Assembly: GCA_007694915.1 (NCBI GenBank)
Contig: REEV01000045.1
Location: forward strand, 1-64,000
DNA length: 64,000 nt
Source of the DNA: Cyanobium sp. PLM2.Bin73
GTDB taxonomy: Bacteria; Cyanobacteriota; Cyanobacteriia; PCC-6307; Cyanobiaceae
Direction of reading: 5' to 3'
The position numbers and the translations under genes were made by a program. Positions 25,536-34,713 of this stretch are shown in pieces; position 1 is the first letter of the stretch; every line of letters starts with the position of its first letter. Below the pieces are notes generated by a model. It saw nothing but the letters and a program-made list of their open reading frames with translations. It did no database searches and was not told the origin of the DNA.

Positions 25536-27947
25536 ATGAGCGCCTTCCTCAGCGGCCTGAACGACGCCCAACGCCGGGCGGTGGACCACCACAGCGGGCC
25601 GCTGCTGGTGGTGGCCGGGGCCGGCAGTGGCAAGACCCGCGCCCTCACCCACCGCATCGCCCACCTGGTGGGCCACCACGGCGTGGACCCGGCCGAGCTG
25701 CTGGCGGTGACCTTCACCAACAAGGCGGCCCGGGAGATGAAGGAGCGGCTGGAGCTGCTGCTGGCCCAGAAGCTGGCCCAGAGCCAGTTCGGCCAGCCCT
25801 GGAGCACCCTGCCGCCGGTGGAGCAGCGCCAGCTGCGCTCGCGCATCTACCGCGAGGTGATCAAGGACCTCTGGATCGGCACCTTCCACGCCCTGTTCGC
25901 GCGGCTGCTGCGCTTCGACATCGACAAGTTCAAGGATCCCGAGGGCCTGGCCTGGACGCGCCAGTTCTCGATCTACGACGAGGGCGACGCCCAGAGCCTG
26001 GTGAAGGAGATCGTCACCCAGGAGCTGGGGCTCGACCCCAAGCGCTTCGAGCCCAAGAAGGTGCGCTGGGCGATCAGCAACGCCAAGAACCAGGGCTGGC
26101 TGCCCGAGCAGCTGGAGGCCGACGCCGGCGGCCAGCGGGGCAAGCTGATGGCCGAGACCTACCGGCGCTACCGGCGAGCTCTCGCCGCCAACAACGCCCT
26201 CGACTTCGACGACCTGCTGCTGCTGCCGGTGCAGCTGCTGCGCCAGAACGAGCAGATCCGCCACTACTGGCACCGGCGCTTCCGCCACGTGCTGGTGGAT
26301 GAATACCAGGACACCAACCGCACCCAGTACGACCTGATCAAGCTGCTGGTGACGGGCGGCCGCGACCCGGAGAGCTTCGACAGCTGGGACGGCCGCTCGG
26401 TGTTCGTGGTCGGCGACGCCGACCAGAGCATCTACAGCTTCCGGGCCGCCGATTTCACGATCCTGATGGGGTTTCAGGACGACTTCGGCGATGGCGCCCC
26501 CGATGACGCCACCCGCACGATGGTGAAGCTGGAGGAGAACTACCGCTCCACCGCCACGATCCTGGAGGCGGCCAACGCCCTGATCGCCCACAACTCCGAG
26601 CGCATCGACAAGGTGCTGCGGCCCACCCGCGGCGCAGGCGAGCCGATCACCCTCACCCGCTGCGACGACGAGATCGCCGAGGCCGAGGCGGTGGTGCAGC
26701 GCATGCGCATGCTCGCCGCCGCCCACGACGAGCTGCGCTGGGGTGACATGGCCGTGCTCTACCGCACCAACGCCCAGTCGCGGGCGATGGAGGAGTCGCT
26801 GGTGCGCTGGGGCATCCCCTACATCGTGGTGGGGGGCCTGCGCTTCTACGACCGCCGCGAGGTCAAGGACATGCTCGCCTACCTGAAGCTGCTGGTGAAT
26901 CCGGCCGACACCGTGAGCCTGCTGCGGGTGCTGAACGTGCCCCGCCGGGGCATCGGCAAGACCACCATCGAGCGCCTCACCGACGCGGCGGGCCAGCTCG
27001 GCATCCCCCTCTGGGATGTGGTGAGTGACGCCGAGGCGGTGCGCTCCCTAGGCGGCCGCTCGGCCAAGGGGCTGCTGCAGTTCTGTGAGCTGATCAACCG
27101 ACTGCAGGCCCGCAGCCAGGACGCGCCCCCCTCGGAGCTGCTGCAGCAGCTGATGGAGCAGAGCGGCTACCTGGCCGAGCTGATCGCCGCCGGCACCGAC
27201 GAGGCCGAGGACCGTCGCCGCAACCTCAACGAGCTGGTGAACGCCGCCCTGCAGTACCAGGAGGAGAACGAGGAGGGCTCCCTGGAGGATTTCTTGGCCT
27301 CGGCGGCCCTGGCCAGCGACGCCGACAGCAAGGACACCGAGCAGGACCGGGTGACGCTGATGACCCTGCACGCCAGCAAGGGTCTGGAGTTCCCGGTGGT
27401 GTTCCTGGTGGGCATGGAGCAGGGCCTGTTCCCCAGCTTCCGCTCTCTCGACGACCCCTCGTCGCTGGAGGAGGAGCGGCGGCTCTGCTACGTGGGCATC
27501 ACCCGCGCCAAGGAGCGCCTGTTCCTCTCCCATGCCAGTGAGCGGCGCCTCTGGGGTGGCATGCGTGAGCCGGCGGTGCCCTCGGTGTTCCTGGCCGAGC
27601 TGCCCGAAGAGCATGTGCAGGGGGATGTGCCCCGCAGCGGCGGGGCGGCGATCCGGCGCGAGCAGCGGCTCGATCGCCTCACCCGCGTCGACCGCGACGA
27701 CAGCCGCCGGGTGGCTGCGGGAGGCAGCGCCGGTGCTGCGGCCAATGCCGTGCGCCGCCGGGCCGTCGCCACCCCGGGCCGGGCCTGGGCGGTGGGCGAC
27801 CGCCTGCACCATGCCGCCTTCGGCGAGGGCCACATCACCCACCTGTTCGGCAGCGGCGAGAAGATCTCGATCGCGGTGAAGTTCGAGGGCATGGGCCCGA
27901 AGATCCTCGATCCGCGCCTGGCGCCGATCGAACCCCTGGGCGAGTGA
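25536..27947 (+). CDS. pcrA: UvrD/PcrA-type superfamily 1 DNA helicase
   Basis: An 803-residue ATP-dependent 3'-5' helicase used in repair and in removal of stalled replication or transcription complexes. All SF1A motifs are present: GLNDAQRRAV (Q motif), VVAGAGSGKT (Walker A, about residues 25-34), VDEYQDTN at about 254, VGDADQSIYSFRAAD, LEENYRS, VMTLHASKGLEFP-like MTLHASKGLEF and YVGITRAKE. The C-terminal 60 residues form the Tudor-like extension found in PcrA (VGDRLHHAAFGEGHI). ATG at 25536 follows the upstream gene closely. Confidence 0.95.
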   Translation: MSAFLSGLNDAQRRAVDHHSGPLLVVAGAGSGKTRALTHRIAHLVGHHGVDPAELLAVTFTNKAAREMKERLELLLAQKLAQSQFGQPWSTLPPVEQRQLRSRIYREVIKDLWIGTFHALFARLLRFDIDKFKDPEGLAWTRQFSIYDEGDAQSLVKEIVTQELGLDPKRFEPKKVRWAISNAKNQGWLPEQLEADAGGQRGKLMAETYRRYRRALAANNALDFDDLLLLPVQLLRQNEQIRHYWHRRFRHVLVDEYQDTNRTQYDLIKLLVTGGRDPESFDSWDGRSVFVVGDADQSIYSFRAADFTILMGFQDDFGDGAPDDATRTMVKLEENYRSTATILEAANALIAHNSERIDKVLRPTRGAGEPITLTRCDDEIAEAEAVVQRMRMLAAAHDELRWGDMAVLYRTNAQSRAMEESLVRWGIPYIVVGGLRFYDRREVKDMLAYLKLLVNPADTVSLLRVLNVPRRGIGKTTIERLTDAAGQLGIPLWDVVSDAEAVRSLGGRSAKGLLQFCELINRLQARSQDAPPSELLQQLMEQSGYLAELIAAGTDEAEDRRRNLNELVNAALQYQEENEEGSLEDFLASAALASDADSKDTEQDRVTLMTLHASKGLEFPVVFLVGMEQGLFPSFRSLDDPSSLEEERRLCYVGITRAKERLFLSHASERRLWGGMREPAVPSVFLAELPEEHVQGDVPRSGGAAIRREQRLDRLTRVDRDDSRRVAAGGSAGAAANAVRRRAVATPGRAWAVGDRLHHAAFGEGHITHLFGSGEKISIAVKFEGMGPKILDPRLAPIEPLGE

Positions 27948-27969
27948 GCCGGCGCCCGGGGCTGCAGGC

Positions 27970-29193
27970 GTGAGCGCGGTGCTGGAGATCCCCGGCATTC
28001 CGGCGGCTTTGCCGCCGTTGCTGCTGGCCCTGGCGCACGAGCAGCGGGTGGCCCTGGTGGGCGGCGCCGTGCGCGATCTGCTGCTGCACCGGGTGCACAA
28101 CGACCCCTGGCGCGGCCTGCCCGATCTCGATCTGGTGGTGGAGGGTCGCGCCGGCGACTTCGTGCGCCGGCTGGAGCGGGCCCTGCCCGCCGGCAGTGTG
28201 CGCGGCGCCCTGGAGCACGGCGCCTACGGCACCGTGGAGCTGGAGCTGGCCATCGACGGGGCGCCGGTGCTGCTCGATGTGGCCTCGGCCCGGCGCGAGA
28301 CCTACGCGGTGCCGGGGGAGAACCCGCGCGTGACCCTCGGCGCCCTGGCCGACGACCTGGCCCGGCGTGATTTCAGCATCAACGCCATGGCCCTCGATCT
28401 GGCCAGTGGCCGTCTGCTCGATCCCCACGGCGGCCAGGCCGATCTGCAGCACCGCCGGCTGCGCTGGCTGCATGCCACCAGCGTGGCCGACGACCCCACC
28501 CGTCTGGTGCGCGGCGCCCGCTATGCCGCCCGGCTGGGCTTTGAGCTCGATCCCGCCAGCCGCGAGCAGGTGGGCGCCACACTGGCCGCCTGGCCCTGGG
28601 CCTGGCGGGCCGGCGACCCCCCCGGCCAGGCGCCGGCGGCCCTGGGCACCCGCCTGCGCATGGAGCTGGAGCTGCTTCTCAAGCGTGAGCCCTGGCGGCC
28701 GGCCCTGGCGGCCCTGCAGCGCTGGGGGGGTCTGGTGCTGCTCGATCCGGCGCTGCAGGCCGACCGCCGCTGGCACCAGCGGCTGTGGTGGGCGACACGC
28801 TTCGCTGTGCCGCTGCTGCCGGCGTTGGTGGTGGGCGCCGGTGACCCCCTGGCCCTGGCTGAGCGCCTGCAGCTGCCCCACCGCCAGCACCGCCTGCTGG
28901 CCCAGGCGCTGGCGCTGCGGCAGCGCCTGGAGGAGGCCAGGTCGCCGCGTGACGCCGCCGCCTGGTGCGAGCTGCTGGAGGCCCCGGGACTGTCGGTGGA
29001 GGCCATCACCCTGGCCCTGGTGAGCGGCGGTGTTCCCCGCCGCCCGCTGCTGCGCTGGCTGCTGCGCTGGCGCCGGCTCAAGGCGCCGCTCAGCGCCGCC
29101 GAACTGATCGTCGCCGGCTGGCGGCCCGGGCCCGAGCTGGGGGCCGAATTGCGCCGCCTACGCTCGCAGCTCCTGGCCGAGGAGCACTGCTGA
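27970..29193 (+). CDS. cca: CCA tRNA nucleotidyltransferase
   Basis: A 407-residue class II enzyme that adds or repairs the 3' CCA end of tRNA. The signature blocks are VALVGGAVRDLLL, DLDLVVEGRAGDF with the metal-binding Asp pair, RRDFSINAMALDL and DDPTRLVRGARYAARLGF. Starts with GTG at 27970. The end overlaps the kdsB start by one base (TGATG), so both are co-translated. It could also be a poly(A)/A-adding variant of a two-enzyme system; sequence alone does not settle that. Confidence 0.9.
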   Translation: MSAVLEIPGIPAALPPLLLALAHEQRVALVGGAVRDLLLHRVHNDPWRGLPDLDLVVEGRAGDFVRRLERALPAGSVRGALEHGAYGTVELELAIDGAPVLLDVASARRETYAVPGENPRVTLGALADDLARRDFSINAMALDLASGRLLDPHGGQADLQHRRLRWLHATSVADDPTRLVRGARYAARLGFELDPASREQVGATLAAWPWAWRAGDPPGQAPAALGTRLRMELELLLKREPWRPALAALQRWGGLVLLDPALQADRRWHQRLWWATRFAVPLLPALVVGAGDPLALAERLQLPHRQHRLLAQALALRQRLEEARSPRDAAAWCELLEAPGLSVEAITLALVSGGVPRRPLLRWLLRWRRLKAPLSAAELIVAGWRPGPELGAELRRLRSQLLAEEHC

Positions 29194-30014
29194 TGGCCGA
29201 TGCCGCCGCGGTCCATCCCGAGGTGTCGCCCGAGGTGCCGCCCGTAATGCCGCCCGTGGTGGTGGCGGTGCCGGCACGGCTGGCCTCCTCGCGGCTGCCG
29301 GGCAAGGTGATGGCCGACATCGGCGGCAAGCCGATGCTGCGGCACGTGCTGGAGCGCTGCCGGCGAGCCCGGGGCGTGGCGGCCGTGTTCGCCTGCAGCG
29401 ACAGCCCCGAGGTGCTGGAGGCCTGCGCCACCTGGGGATTTCCCGCCCTGCTCACCCCCGAGAGCTGCGGCAGCGGCAGCGAGCGGCTGGCGGTGGTGGC
29501 CTCCGAGCTGGTGGCGGCCGCCGGTGGCGCAGCCCAGGACACGCTGGTGATCAATGTGCAGGGCGATCAGCCCCTGCTCGATCCGGCGGTGATCGAGGCC
29601 ATGGCCGCGGAATTCGCCCGGCGCGATCGGCCGCCGGTGCTCACGCCGGTGTACCGGCTGGCCGCTGAGAAGATCCACGACCCCAATGTTGTGAAGGTGC
29701 TGCTGGCCGGGGATGGCCGGGCGATCACCTTCTCCCGCAGCGCCCTGCCCCACGTCCGCGACGCCGCGCCTGAGCACTGGCACTGGCACGCTCCCTACTG
29801 GGGCCACGTGGGCCTCTATGGCTATCGGGGCGATGTGCTCGCCGGCTGGAGCCAGCTTCCCGAATCGCCGCTGGAGGAACTCGAGAAGCTGGAGCAGCTG
29901 CGCCTGATCGAGGCCGGCATCCCGATCGCCACCTTCCCCGTGGCGGCCGACTGCCTCTCAGTGGACACCGCCGAGCAGCTGGAGCAGGCCCGCCGGCTGC
30001 TGCAGGCGCTCTGA
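29193..30014 (+). CDS. kdsB: CMP-Kdo synthetase (3-deoxy-manno-octulosonate cytidylyltransferase)
   Basis: A 273-residue cytosolic enzyme activating Kdo with CTP. The N-terminal nucleotide-binding motif VVVAVPARLASSRLPGKVM is typical, as are TPESCGSGSERLAVV, NVQGDQPLLDP and SVDTAEQLEQARRLL near the end. A Val/Pro-rich leader of about 20 residues precedes the fold. It partners the kdsC-kdsA-kdsD genes that run toward it from the right; the product would enter cell-surface polysaccharide or lipopolysaccharide-like glycans. Confidence 0.95.
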   Translation: MADAAAVHPEVSPEVPPVMPPVVVAVPARLASSRLPGKVMADIGGKPMLRHVLERCRRARGVAAVFACSDSPEVLEACATWGFPALLTPESCGSGSERLAVVASELVAAAGGAAQDTLVINVQGDQPLLDPAVIEAMAAEFARRDRPPVLTPVYRLAAEKIHDPNVVKVLLAGDGRAITFSRSALPHVRDAAPEHWHWHAPYWGHVGLYGYRGDVLAGWSQLPESPLEELEKLEQLRLIEAGIPIATFPVAADCLSVDTAEQLEQARRLLQAL

Positions 30015-30047
30015 GGGCGCTCCACCTGAATCCCCCCTCAGAGCGCC
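30005..30047. terminator. Bidirectional hairpin between kdsB and kdsC
   Basis: GGCGCTCTGAGGG (30005-30017) pairs perfectly over 13 bp with CCCTCAGAGCGCC (30035-30047), leaving a 17-nt loop. The stem starts in the last kdsB codons and includes its stop. Because kdsB and kdsC converge here, the hairpin can act in both directions. No T-tract follows on either side, so it is not a classical intrinsic terminator. Confidence 0.6.
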
Positions 30048-30053
30048 CAGTGC

Positions 30054-30623
30054 TTACCCGTTGCCCTCCCGCCAGCCGTGGCGGTGCAGGGCCTCCAGCG
30101 CACCGCGCTGCTGCAGCAGCGCCTCGGCCAGTTCCCGCAGGGCGCCGTTGCCGCCACGGCGGCGCAGCACCCAGTGGGCCCGCTGGCGCAGACCGTTGGC
30201 CCCGTCGGCCGGGCTGATCAGCAGGGCCACCAGCGGCCGCACGGTGAGGTCGTTGAGGTCGTCGCCGAGGAAGGCGGTGTGGGCGGGGGGCACCGCCAGC
30301 TCGGCCTGCAGCTGCTCCAGGCCGGCGGCCTTGTCGCCCACCCCCACCCGGCAGTGGCTGATGCCCAGATGGCGGGCCCGCTGCTCGATGGCGCCGCTGC
30401 GGCCGCCGCTGAGCAGGGCCACCTCGATGCCGGCACGCTGCAGCATGCGCACCGCCAGGCCGTCGCGCACATCGAAGCGCTTCACCACCCGGCCGCTCTC
30501 GTCGTAGTGCAGGCCGCCGTCGGTGAGCACACCATCCACGTCGCACACCAGCAGCCGCACCGCCCTCAGTCGGCGGCCGAGCAGCAGCCCCTGCAGGCGG
30601 GAGCGCAGTCCGAAGGGGGTCAC
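30054..30623 (-). CDS. kdsC: Kdo-8-phosphate phosphatase (HAD family)
   Basis: A 189-residue C0-type HAD phosphatase removing phosphate from Kdo-8-P. Motif I DVDGVLTDGG places the nucleophile at Asp28 and the general acid at Asp30; KRFDVRDGLAVRMLQ, LLSGGRS, GVGDKAAGLEQL and FLGDDLNDL complete the set. Start is GTG at 30623. The last gene of the minus operon, 25 bp behind kdsA. Confidence 0.92.
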   Translation of the reverse strand: MTPFGLRSRLQGLLLGRRLRAVRLLVCDVDGVLTDGGLHYDESGRVVKRFDVRDGLAVRMLQRAGIEVALLSGGRSGAIEQRARHLGISHCRVGVGDKAAGLEQLQAELAVPPAHTAFLGDDLNDLTVRPLVALLISPADGANGLRQRAHWVLRRRGGNGALRELAEALLQQRGALEALHRHGWREGNG

Positions 30624-30648
30624 AGCTCCAGTGCCGTGGAGAGCCGCC

Positions 30649-31470
30649 TCACAGCGTGCTCACGGCGGTGCCGCCGGCCACCACCCGGCGCAGCTCCACC
30701 AGTTGGCCCAGCAGGGCCTCCAGTCGGTGCAGGGGCACCATGTTGGGCCCGTCGCTGAGGGCCTGCTCCGGATCCGGATGCACCTCCATGAACAGCCCGT
30801 CCACCCCAACGGCCACCGCGGCGCGGGCCAGGGGCGCCACGAACTCCCGCTGGCCGCCGGAACTGGTGCCGCGGCCACCCGGCTGCTGCACGGCGTGGGT
30901 GGCATCGAAGATCACCGGGCAGCCGGTGGCCTGCAGCTGGGGAAGGCTCCGGTAGTCCACCACCAGAGTGTTGTAGCCGAAGCTGCTGCCGCGCTCGGTG
31001 AGCCAGAGACGGCCGCTGGCCGCGTCCAGGCCGCACTCGGCCAGCTTGGCCACCACCTGGGCCATGTCCCAGGGGGCCAGGAACTGGCCCTTTTTCACGT
31101 TCACAGCCTTGTCGGTGCCGGCCACGGCCCGGGCCGCGGCCTCCAGCAGGTCGGTCTGGCGGCAGAGGAAGGCCGGGATCTGGAGCACGTCCACGGCCTC
31201 GGCCGCGGCGGCGGCCTGGTGGCTCTCGTGGATGTCGGTGAGCACCGGCACGCCGATGCGCTCGCGCACCTCGGCCAGGATCGCCAGCCCCTCGTCCGGC
31301 CCCGGACCGCGGAACGACGTGCCGGAGCTGCGGTTGGCCTTGTCGAAGCTGGCCTTGAACACGTAATCGATGCCCAGGCGTCTGCAGAGCTCGCTCACCC
31401 GCTCGGCGATGCTCAGCACCAGATCACGGTTCTCGATCACACAGGGACCGGCGATCAGGCGGAAACTCAT
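30649..31470 (-). CDS. kdsA: 3-deoxy-8-phosphooctulonate synthase
   Basis: A 273-residue aldolase that condenses phosphoenolpyruvate with arabinose-5-phosphate. Recognisable parts are [61 protein letters not shown] and [14 protein letters not shown]. The Cys in [12 protein letters not shown] and the metal-type of the enzyme cannot be decided safely. Its ATG overlaps the kdsD stop by 4 bp. Confidence 0.95.
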   Translation of the reverse strand: MSFRLIAGPCVIENRDLVLSIAERVSELCRRLGIDYVFKASFDKANRSSGTSFRGPGPDEGLAILAEVRERIGVPVLTDIHESHQAAAAAEAVDVLQIPAFLCRQTDLLEAAARAVAGTDKAVNVKKGQFLAPWDMAQVVAKLAECGLDAASGRLWLTERGSSFGYNTLVVDYRSLPQLQATGCPVIFDATHAVQQPGGRGTSSGGQREFVAPLARAAVAVGVDGLFMEVHPDPEQALSDGPNMVPLHRLEALLGQLVELRRVVAGGTAVSTL

Positions 31471-32513
31471 GGGCTCTGGGCGGTGCTGAAGCCAGCCTGC
31501 ACCAGATCATGGAGCCGCAGCAGACCCACCAGCTGGGCGGGGTGGTCGGAGTGAACCACCGGCAGCACCGAGATCGCCTGGCGCCGGTTGTGCTCCATCA
31601 GCGCCAGGGCCTCAGCGGCCAGCACCTCCGGGGTCACGGTGATCGGGTCGCGGGTGGCCATGGCGGTGGCTGTCACCTGCTCCCACTCGGCGGCCCGGTG
31701 GCGCTGCAGGGCGCGGCGCAGGTCGCCATCGGTGATCAGTCCGGCCAGCTGGGCCGGCTCCCCCTCCCTGTGAACCCAGGTGGCGCCGAGGCTGCCGCGC
31801 TTGGGGCTGCCCCGGGTGAGTTCGGCGATCACGTCCGGCAGGGGCGCGTCGGGGGCGAGGGGGGTGAGCTCGTGGGCCGGCACCATCAGGTCGGCCACCG
31901 TGAGGGTGAGCCGGCGGCCCAGGGAGCCGGCCGGGTGGTTGATGGCGAAGTCCACCGGCGAGATGCCGGCGCGCTCCATCCACACCGCCGCCAGGGCATC
32001 GCCGATCGCCATCGCCACCGCCGTGCTGGCGGTGGGGGCCAGGTTGAGCGGGCAGACTTCCCGGTCCACCGAGGCGTCGAGCACCACATCACAACCGCGG
32101 GCCAGGCTCGAGCCCAGGCGCCCCACCAGGGCGATGCGCAGGGTGCCGCGGCGGATCAGGTGGGGCAGGATCGCCAGCAGCTCCACGGTCTCGCCGCTGT
32201 TGGAGAGGAGCAGGGTGATGTCGTCGGCGGCCACGATCCCAAGGTCCCCATGCAGGGCGTCCACCGGGTTGAGGAACACCGCCGTCAGGCCGATGGAGGA
32301 GAAGGTGGCGGCGATCTTGCGGGCGACGATCCCGCTCTTGCCCACCCCGGTCACCACCAGCTTGCCGCGCCGGTCGCGGCAACTCTCCAGATGCTGCAAG
32401 GCGGTTTCCACCTGCTGCGGATCGAGGCGGGAGGCGGCGGCGGCGATGGCGGCGGCCTCCTCCACCAGGCAGCGGGTCAGGGCGGACAAGGGCAGCGGCG
32501 ACGACCCCGTCAT
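31467..32513 (-). CDS. kdsD: Arabinose-5-phosphate isomerase (KpsF/KdsD type)
   Basis: A 348-residue protein with an N-terminal SIS sugar isomerase domain ([69 protein letters not shown]) and a C-terminal pair of CBS domains (around DLMVP...[12 protein letters not shown] and [10 protein letters not shown]...[11 protein letters not shown]). It converts ribulose-5-P to arabinose-5-P, the first Kdo step. The ATG at 32513 overlaps the stop of the oxidoreductase-SelD gene. Four Kdo genes are thus contiguous on two convergent strands. Confidence 0.93.
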   Translation of the reverse strand: MTGSSPLPLSALTRCLVEEAAAIAAAASRLDPQQVETALQHLESCRDRRGKLVVTGVGKSGIVARKIAATFSSIGLTAVFLNPVDALHGDLGIVAADDITLLLSNSGETVELLAILPHLIRRGTLRIALVGRLGSSLARGCDVVLDASVDREVCPLNLAPTASTAVAMAIGDALAAVWMERAGISPVDFAINHPAGSLGRRLTLTVADLMVPAHELTPLAPDAPLPDVIAELTRGSPKRGSLGATWVHREGEPAQLAGLITDGDLRRALQRHRAAEWEQVTATAMATRDPITVTPEVLAAEALALMEHNRRQAISVLPVVHSDHPAQLVGLLRLHDLVQAGFSTAQSP

Positions 32514-34690
32514 TGTCCCAGGCCCGCGCCTGCCGCTCCAGTCCCGGCTGCGTCCGGCTGCCAGGCCCGGCGGCGCACCTGGCCGATCACCCGCGCCGCC
32601 CTGAATCCCCGCTCCCGCAGGGCCTCCAGGGAGGCGCATGCAGCGCTGGCCGGCAGGGCCGCCAGCAGGGGGCCGCAGGTCTGGGGATCGATCCACAGCG
32701 CCTGCTGGGCGGCGCTGGCGGCGGCGCTGAGCCGCACCGGGCCGTTCAGCAGCTCCAGGGCGGCGGCATTGGCGGGGGCCAGGCTGCTGGCGTGGCCCCG
32801 CTCCAGCAGCTCCAGGGCTCCGGGCAGGGCCCATACCGCCTCGGCTTCAAGCAGCACCTCCAGCCCCGGCGGGCTGGCGGCCACCATCTCCCCCAGGTGG
32901 CCCAGCAGCCCGAAGCCGGTGACGTCGGTGCAGGCCCGGCAGCCCAGCTCCCAGAGCGGTCCCACCAGCTCCGCCTGGCTCTGCTGCATCTGCTCCAGGG
33001 CCTGATCGATCCAGGCGGCGGGGGCGGCCGCGGCCATGGCGGCGGCGAACAGCACGCCGGTGCCCAGGGGCCGGGTGAGCAGCAGCACCTGGCCCGGCCG
33101 CAGCGGACCCTTGCCCCAGTGCCGCTCCGGTGCCACCACTCCGGTCACGCTCAGGCCCAGGGCCAGACCGGCACCGTCGCGGCCCTCGAGGGTATGGCCG
33201 CCGAGCAGGGGCGCCCCCAAGGGGTCCAGCGCCGAGCCGATACCGGCCAGGGTCTGGGCCAGCCACTCCCGCTGCAGCCCCGGCGCCGCCTCGGGCAGGG
33301 TGACCAGGGCCTGCACGCCGGTGACGCGCGCGCCGCAGGCCCACAGGTCGCTGCAGGCGTGCAGGGTGGTGAGCCTGGCATTGAGCCAGGGGTCCCCCAC
33401 CAGGGCCGGAAAGCCATCCACGCTCTGCAGCAGCAGCTCGCCGGTCGCGCCCCGGCCGATCACGGCGGCATCCTCGGCCTGGCCCCCCAGGCCCGCCTGC
33501 CGCAGACCGGCCGTCAGGGTGGGGGCTGCCAGCTTGGCGGCGCAGCCGCGGCAGGCCATGGGGGAGTCCATCGCCGCCGCCATCGCGTCCAGTGCTGTGA
33601 AGCGGGCCATGAAGGCCCGGTCGATGCGGTTCTTCCAGCGCCACAGCAGCCGGCTCGGGCCGATGGCGAGCCCGCCCCAGAGGGCGATCGCCCGTGGCTC
33701 GGCCGTCCGGCTGCCGTCCGCCAGCAGCTGCAGGGCCCGGCGCTGGGGCCGCCAGCGCCGCAGCCCCCTGGGTTCGGCGGCCAGGGGTTCACGCAGGCAG
33801 CGCTCCAGGTTGGCCGCCAGGGTGGGCGCGGCCCGCACGGCCCACACCCCCGAGGCCGGCCGGGGGTCGGCGGCGATCAGGCCGCAGTCGCCGCTGGCGA
33901 ACAGGCGCGGCTGGTCCAGCACCTGCAGGCTGGCCTCGGTGAGCACCCGGCCACTGCCGGGATCGGTGGGCAGGCCCGCCGCCGCCAGCCAGGCGGGCGC
34001 GCGGCTGCCCGTGCAGGCCAGGGAGGCCCGCTGGGCAGGGTCCACCTGGCGCCGCACCGGCACGCCCGCCTCGGCCAGCAGCCGCTCGCCCAGCCGGTTG
34101 GCCGCCACCGAGCCCAGATGCAGCTCCCGGCCGCGCAGCAGCAGAACCGGCCGCCGGCCGCGGCCCCGCAGGGCCAGGGCCACCTCCACGGCCGCCGCGC
34201 CGCCGCCGCGGATGGCCAGGTGCGGGGCTTCGTCCTGGCCCTGGCTGGCTTCGGCCCAGGCCAGAAAGGGTTCCAGGGGCTTCACGGGCATCGCCCCGTC
34301 GGCAGCGGCAACGGCGGTCTGGGAGCCCACATCCAGGCTCAGCCAGTCCCAGTGCAGGGGCGGCCGCCCCTCCAGCAGCAGGGTGCGGCCGGCCGCATCC
34401 AGGCCGGTGATCTCGGCGGCGATGAAGGTCACCCCCGCCGCAGCGCAAAGACGCCGCAGGTCGATGGCGCAGGCGTCATGGCTATAGAAACCGGCCAGAA
34501 GGCCCGGCACCATGCCGGAGTAGAGGGCCGTGCTGCCCCGGCTCACCAGGCTGATCGCCCCCCGCTCCAGGGCCTGGGGCCCCTGGCCGCTGTTGCGCCG
34601 GGCGGCCATGGCCCAGCGCAACAGCACCAGGGCGTGGGTGTGGCCGCCGCCGGCGAGAACCAGGTGGCCGCAAGGCCGTGGACTGGGCAC
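32510..34690 (-). CDS. selD: FAD-dependent oxidoreductase fused to selenide, water dikinase
   Basis: A 726-residue fusion. Residues 1 to about 370 are a pyridine-nucleotide/FAD oxidoreductase (LVLAGGGHTHALVLL with a dinucleotide-binding loop, LRRLCAAAGVTF, ASGDCGLI). Residues from about 380 form SelD, which makes selenophosphate from selenide and ATP. The active-site segment MACRGCAAKL keeps Cys383 and Lys386, the equivalents of the E. coli C17/K20 pair. Later parts are SVDGFPALVGDPW, HACSDLWACGARV and CTDVTGFGLLGHLGEM. GTG start at 34690. Since no Sec machinery is visible here, the use may be selenouridine in tRNA, which is inference. Confidence 0.9.
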   Translation of the reverse strand: MPSPRPCGHLVLAGGGHTHALVLLRWAMAARRNSGQGPQALERGAISLVSRGSTALYSGMVPGLLAGFYSHDACAIDLRRLCAAAGVTFIAAEITGLDAAGRTLLLEGRPPLHWDWLSLDVGSQTAVAAADGAMPVKPLEPFLAWAEASQGQDEAPHLAIRGGGAAAVEVALALRGRGRRPVLLLRGRELHLGSVAANRLGERLLAEAGVPVRRQVDPAQRASLACTGSRAPAWLAAAGLPTDPGSGRVLTEASLQVLDQPRLFASGDCGLIAADPRPASGVWAVRAAPTLAANLERCLREPLAAEPRGLRRWRPQRRALQLLADGSRTAEPRAIALWGGLAIGPSRLLWRWKNRIDRAFMARFTALDAMAAAMDSPMACRGCAAKLAAPTLTAGLRQAGLGGQAEDAAVIGRGATGELLLQSVDGFPALVGDPWLNARLTTLHACSDLWACGARVTGVQALVTLPEAAPGLQREWLAQTLAGIGSALDPLGAPLLGGHTLEGRDGAGLALGLSVTGVVAPERHWGKGPLRPGQVLLLTRPLGTGVLFAAAMAAAAPAAWIDQALEQMQQSQAELVGPLWELGCRACTDVTGFGLLGHLGEMVAASPPGLEVLLEAEAVWALPGALELLERGHASSLAPANAAALELLNGPVRLSAAASAAQQALWIDPQTCGPLLAALPASAACASLEALRERGFRAARVIGQVRRRAWQPDAAGTGAAGAGLGQ

Positions 34691-34713
34691 AGGGCGGGAG
34701 TGGCCTTACGGCT

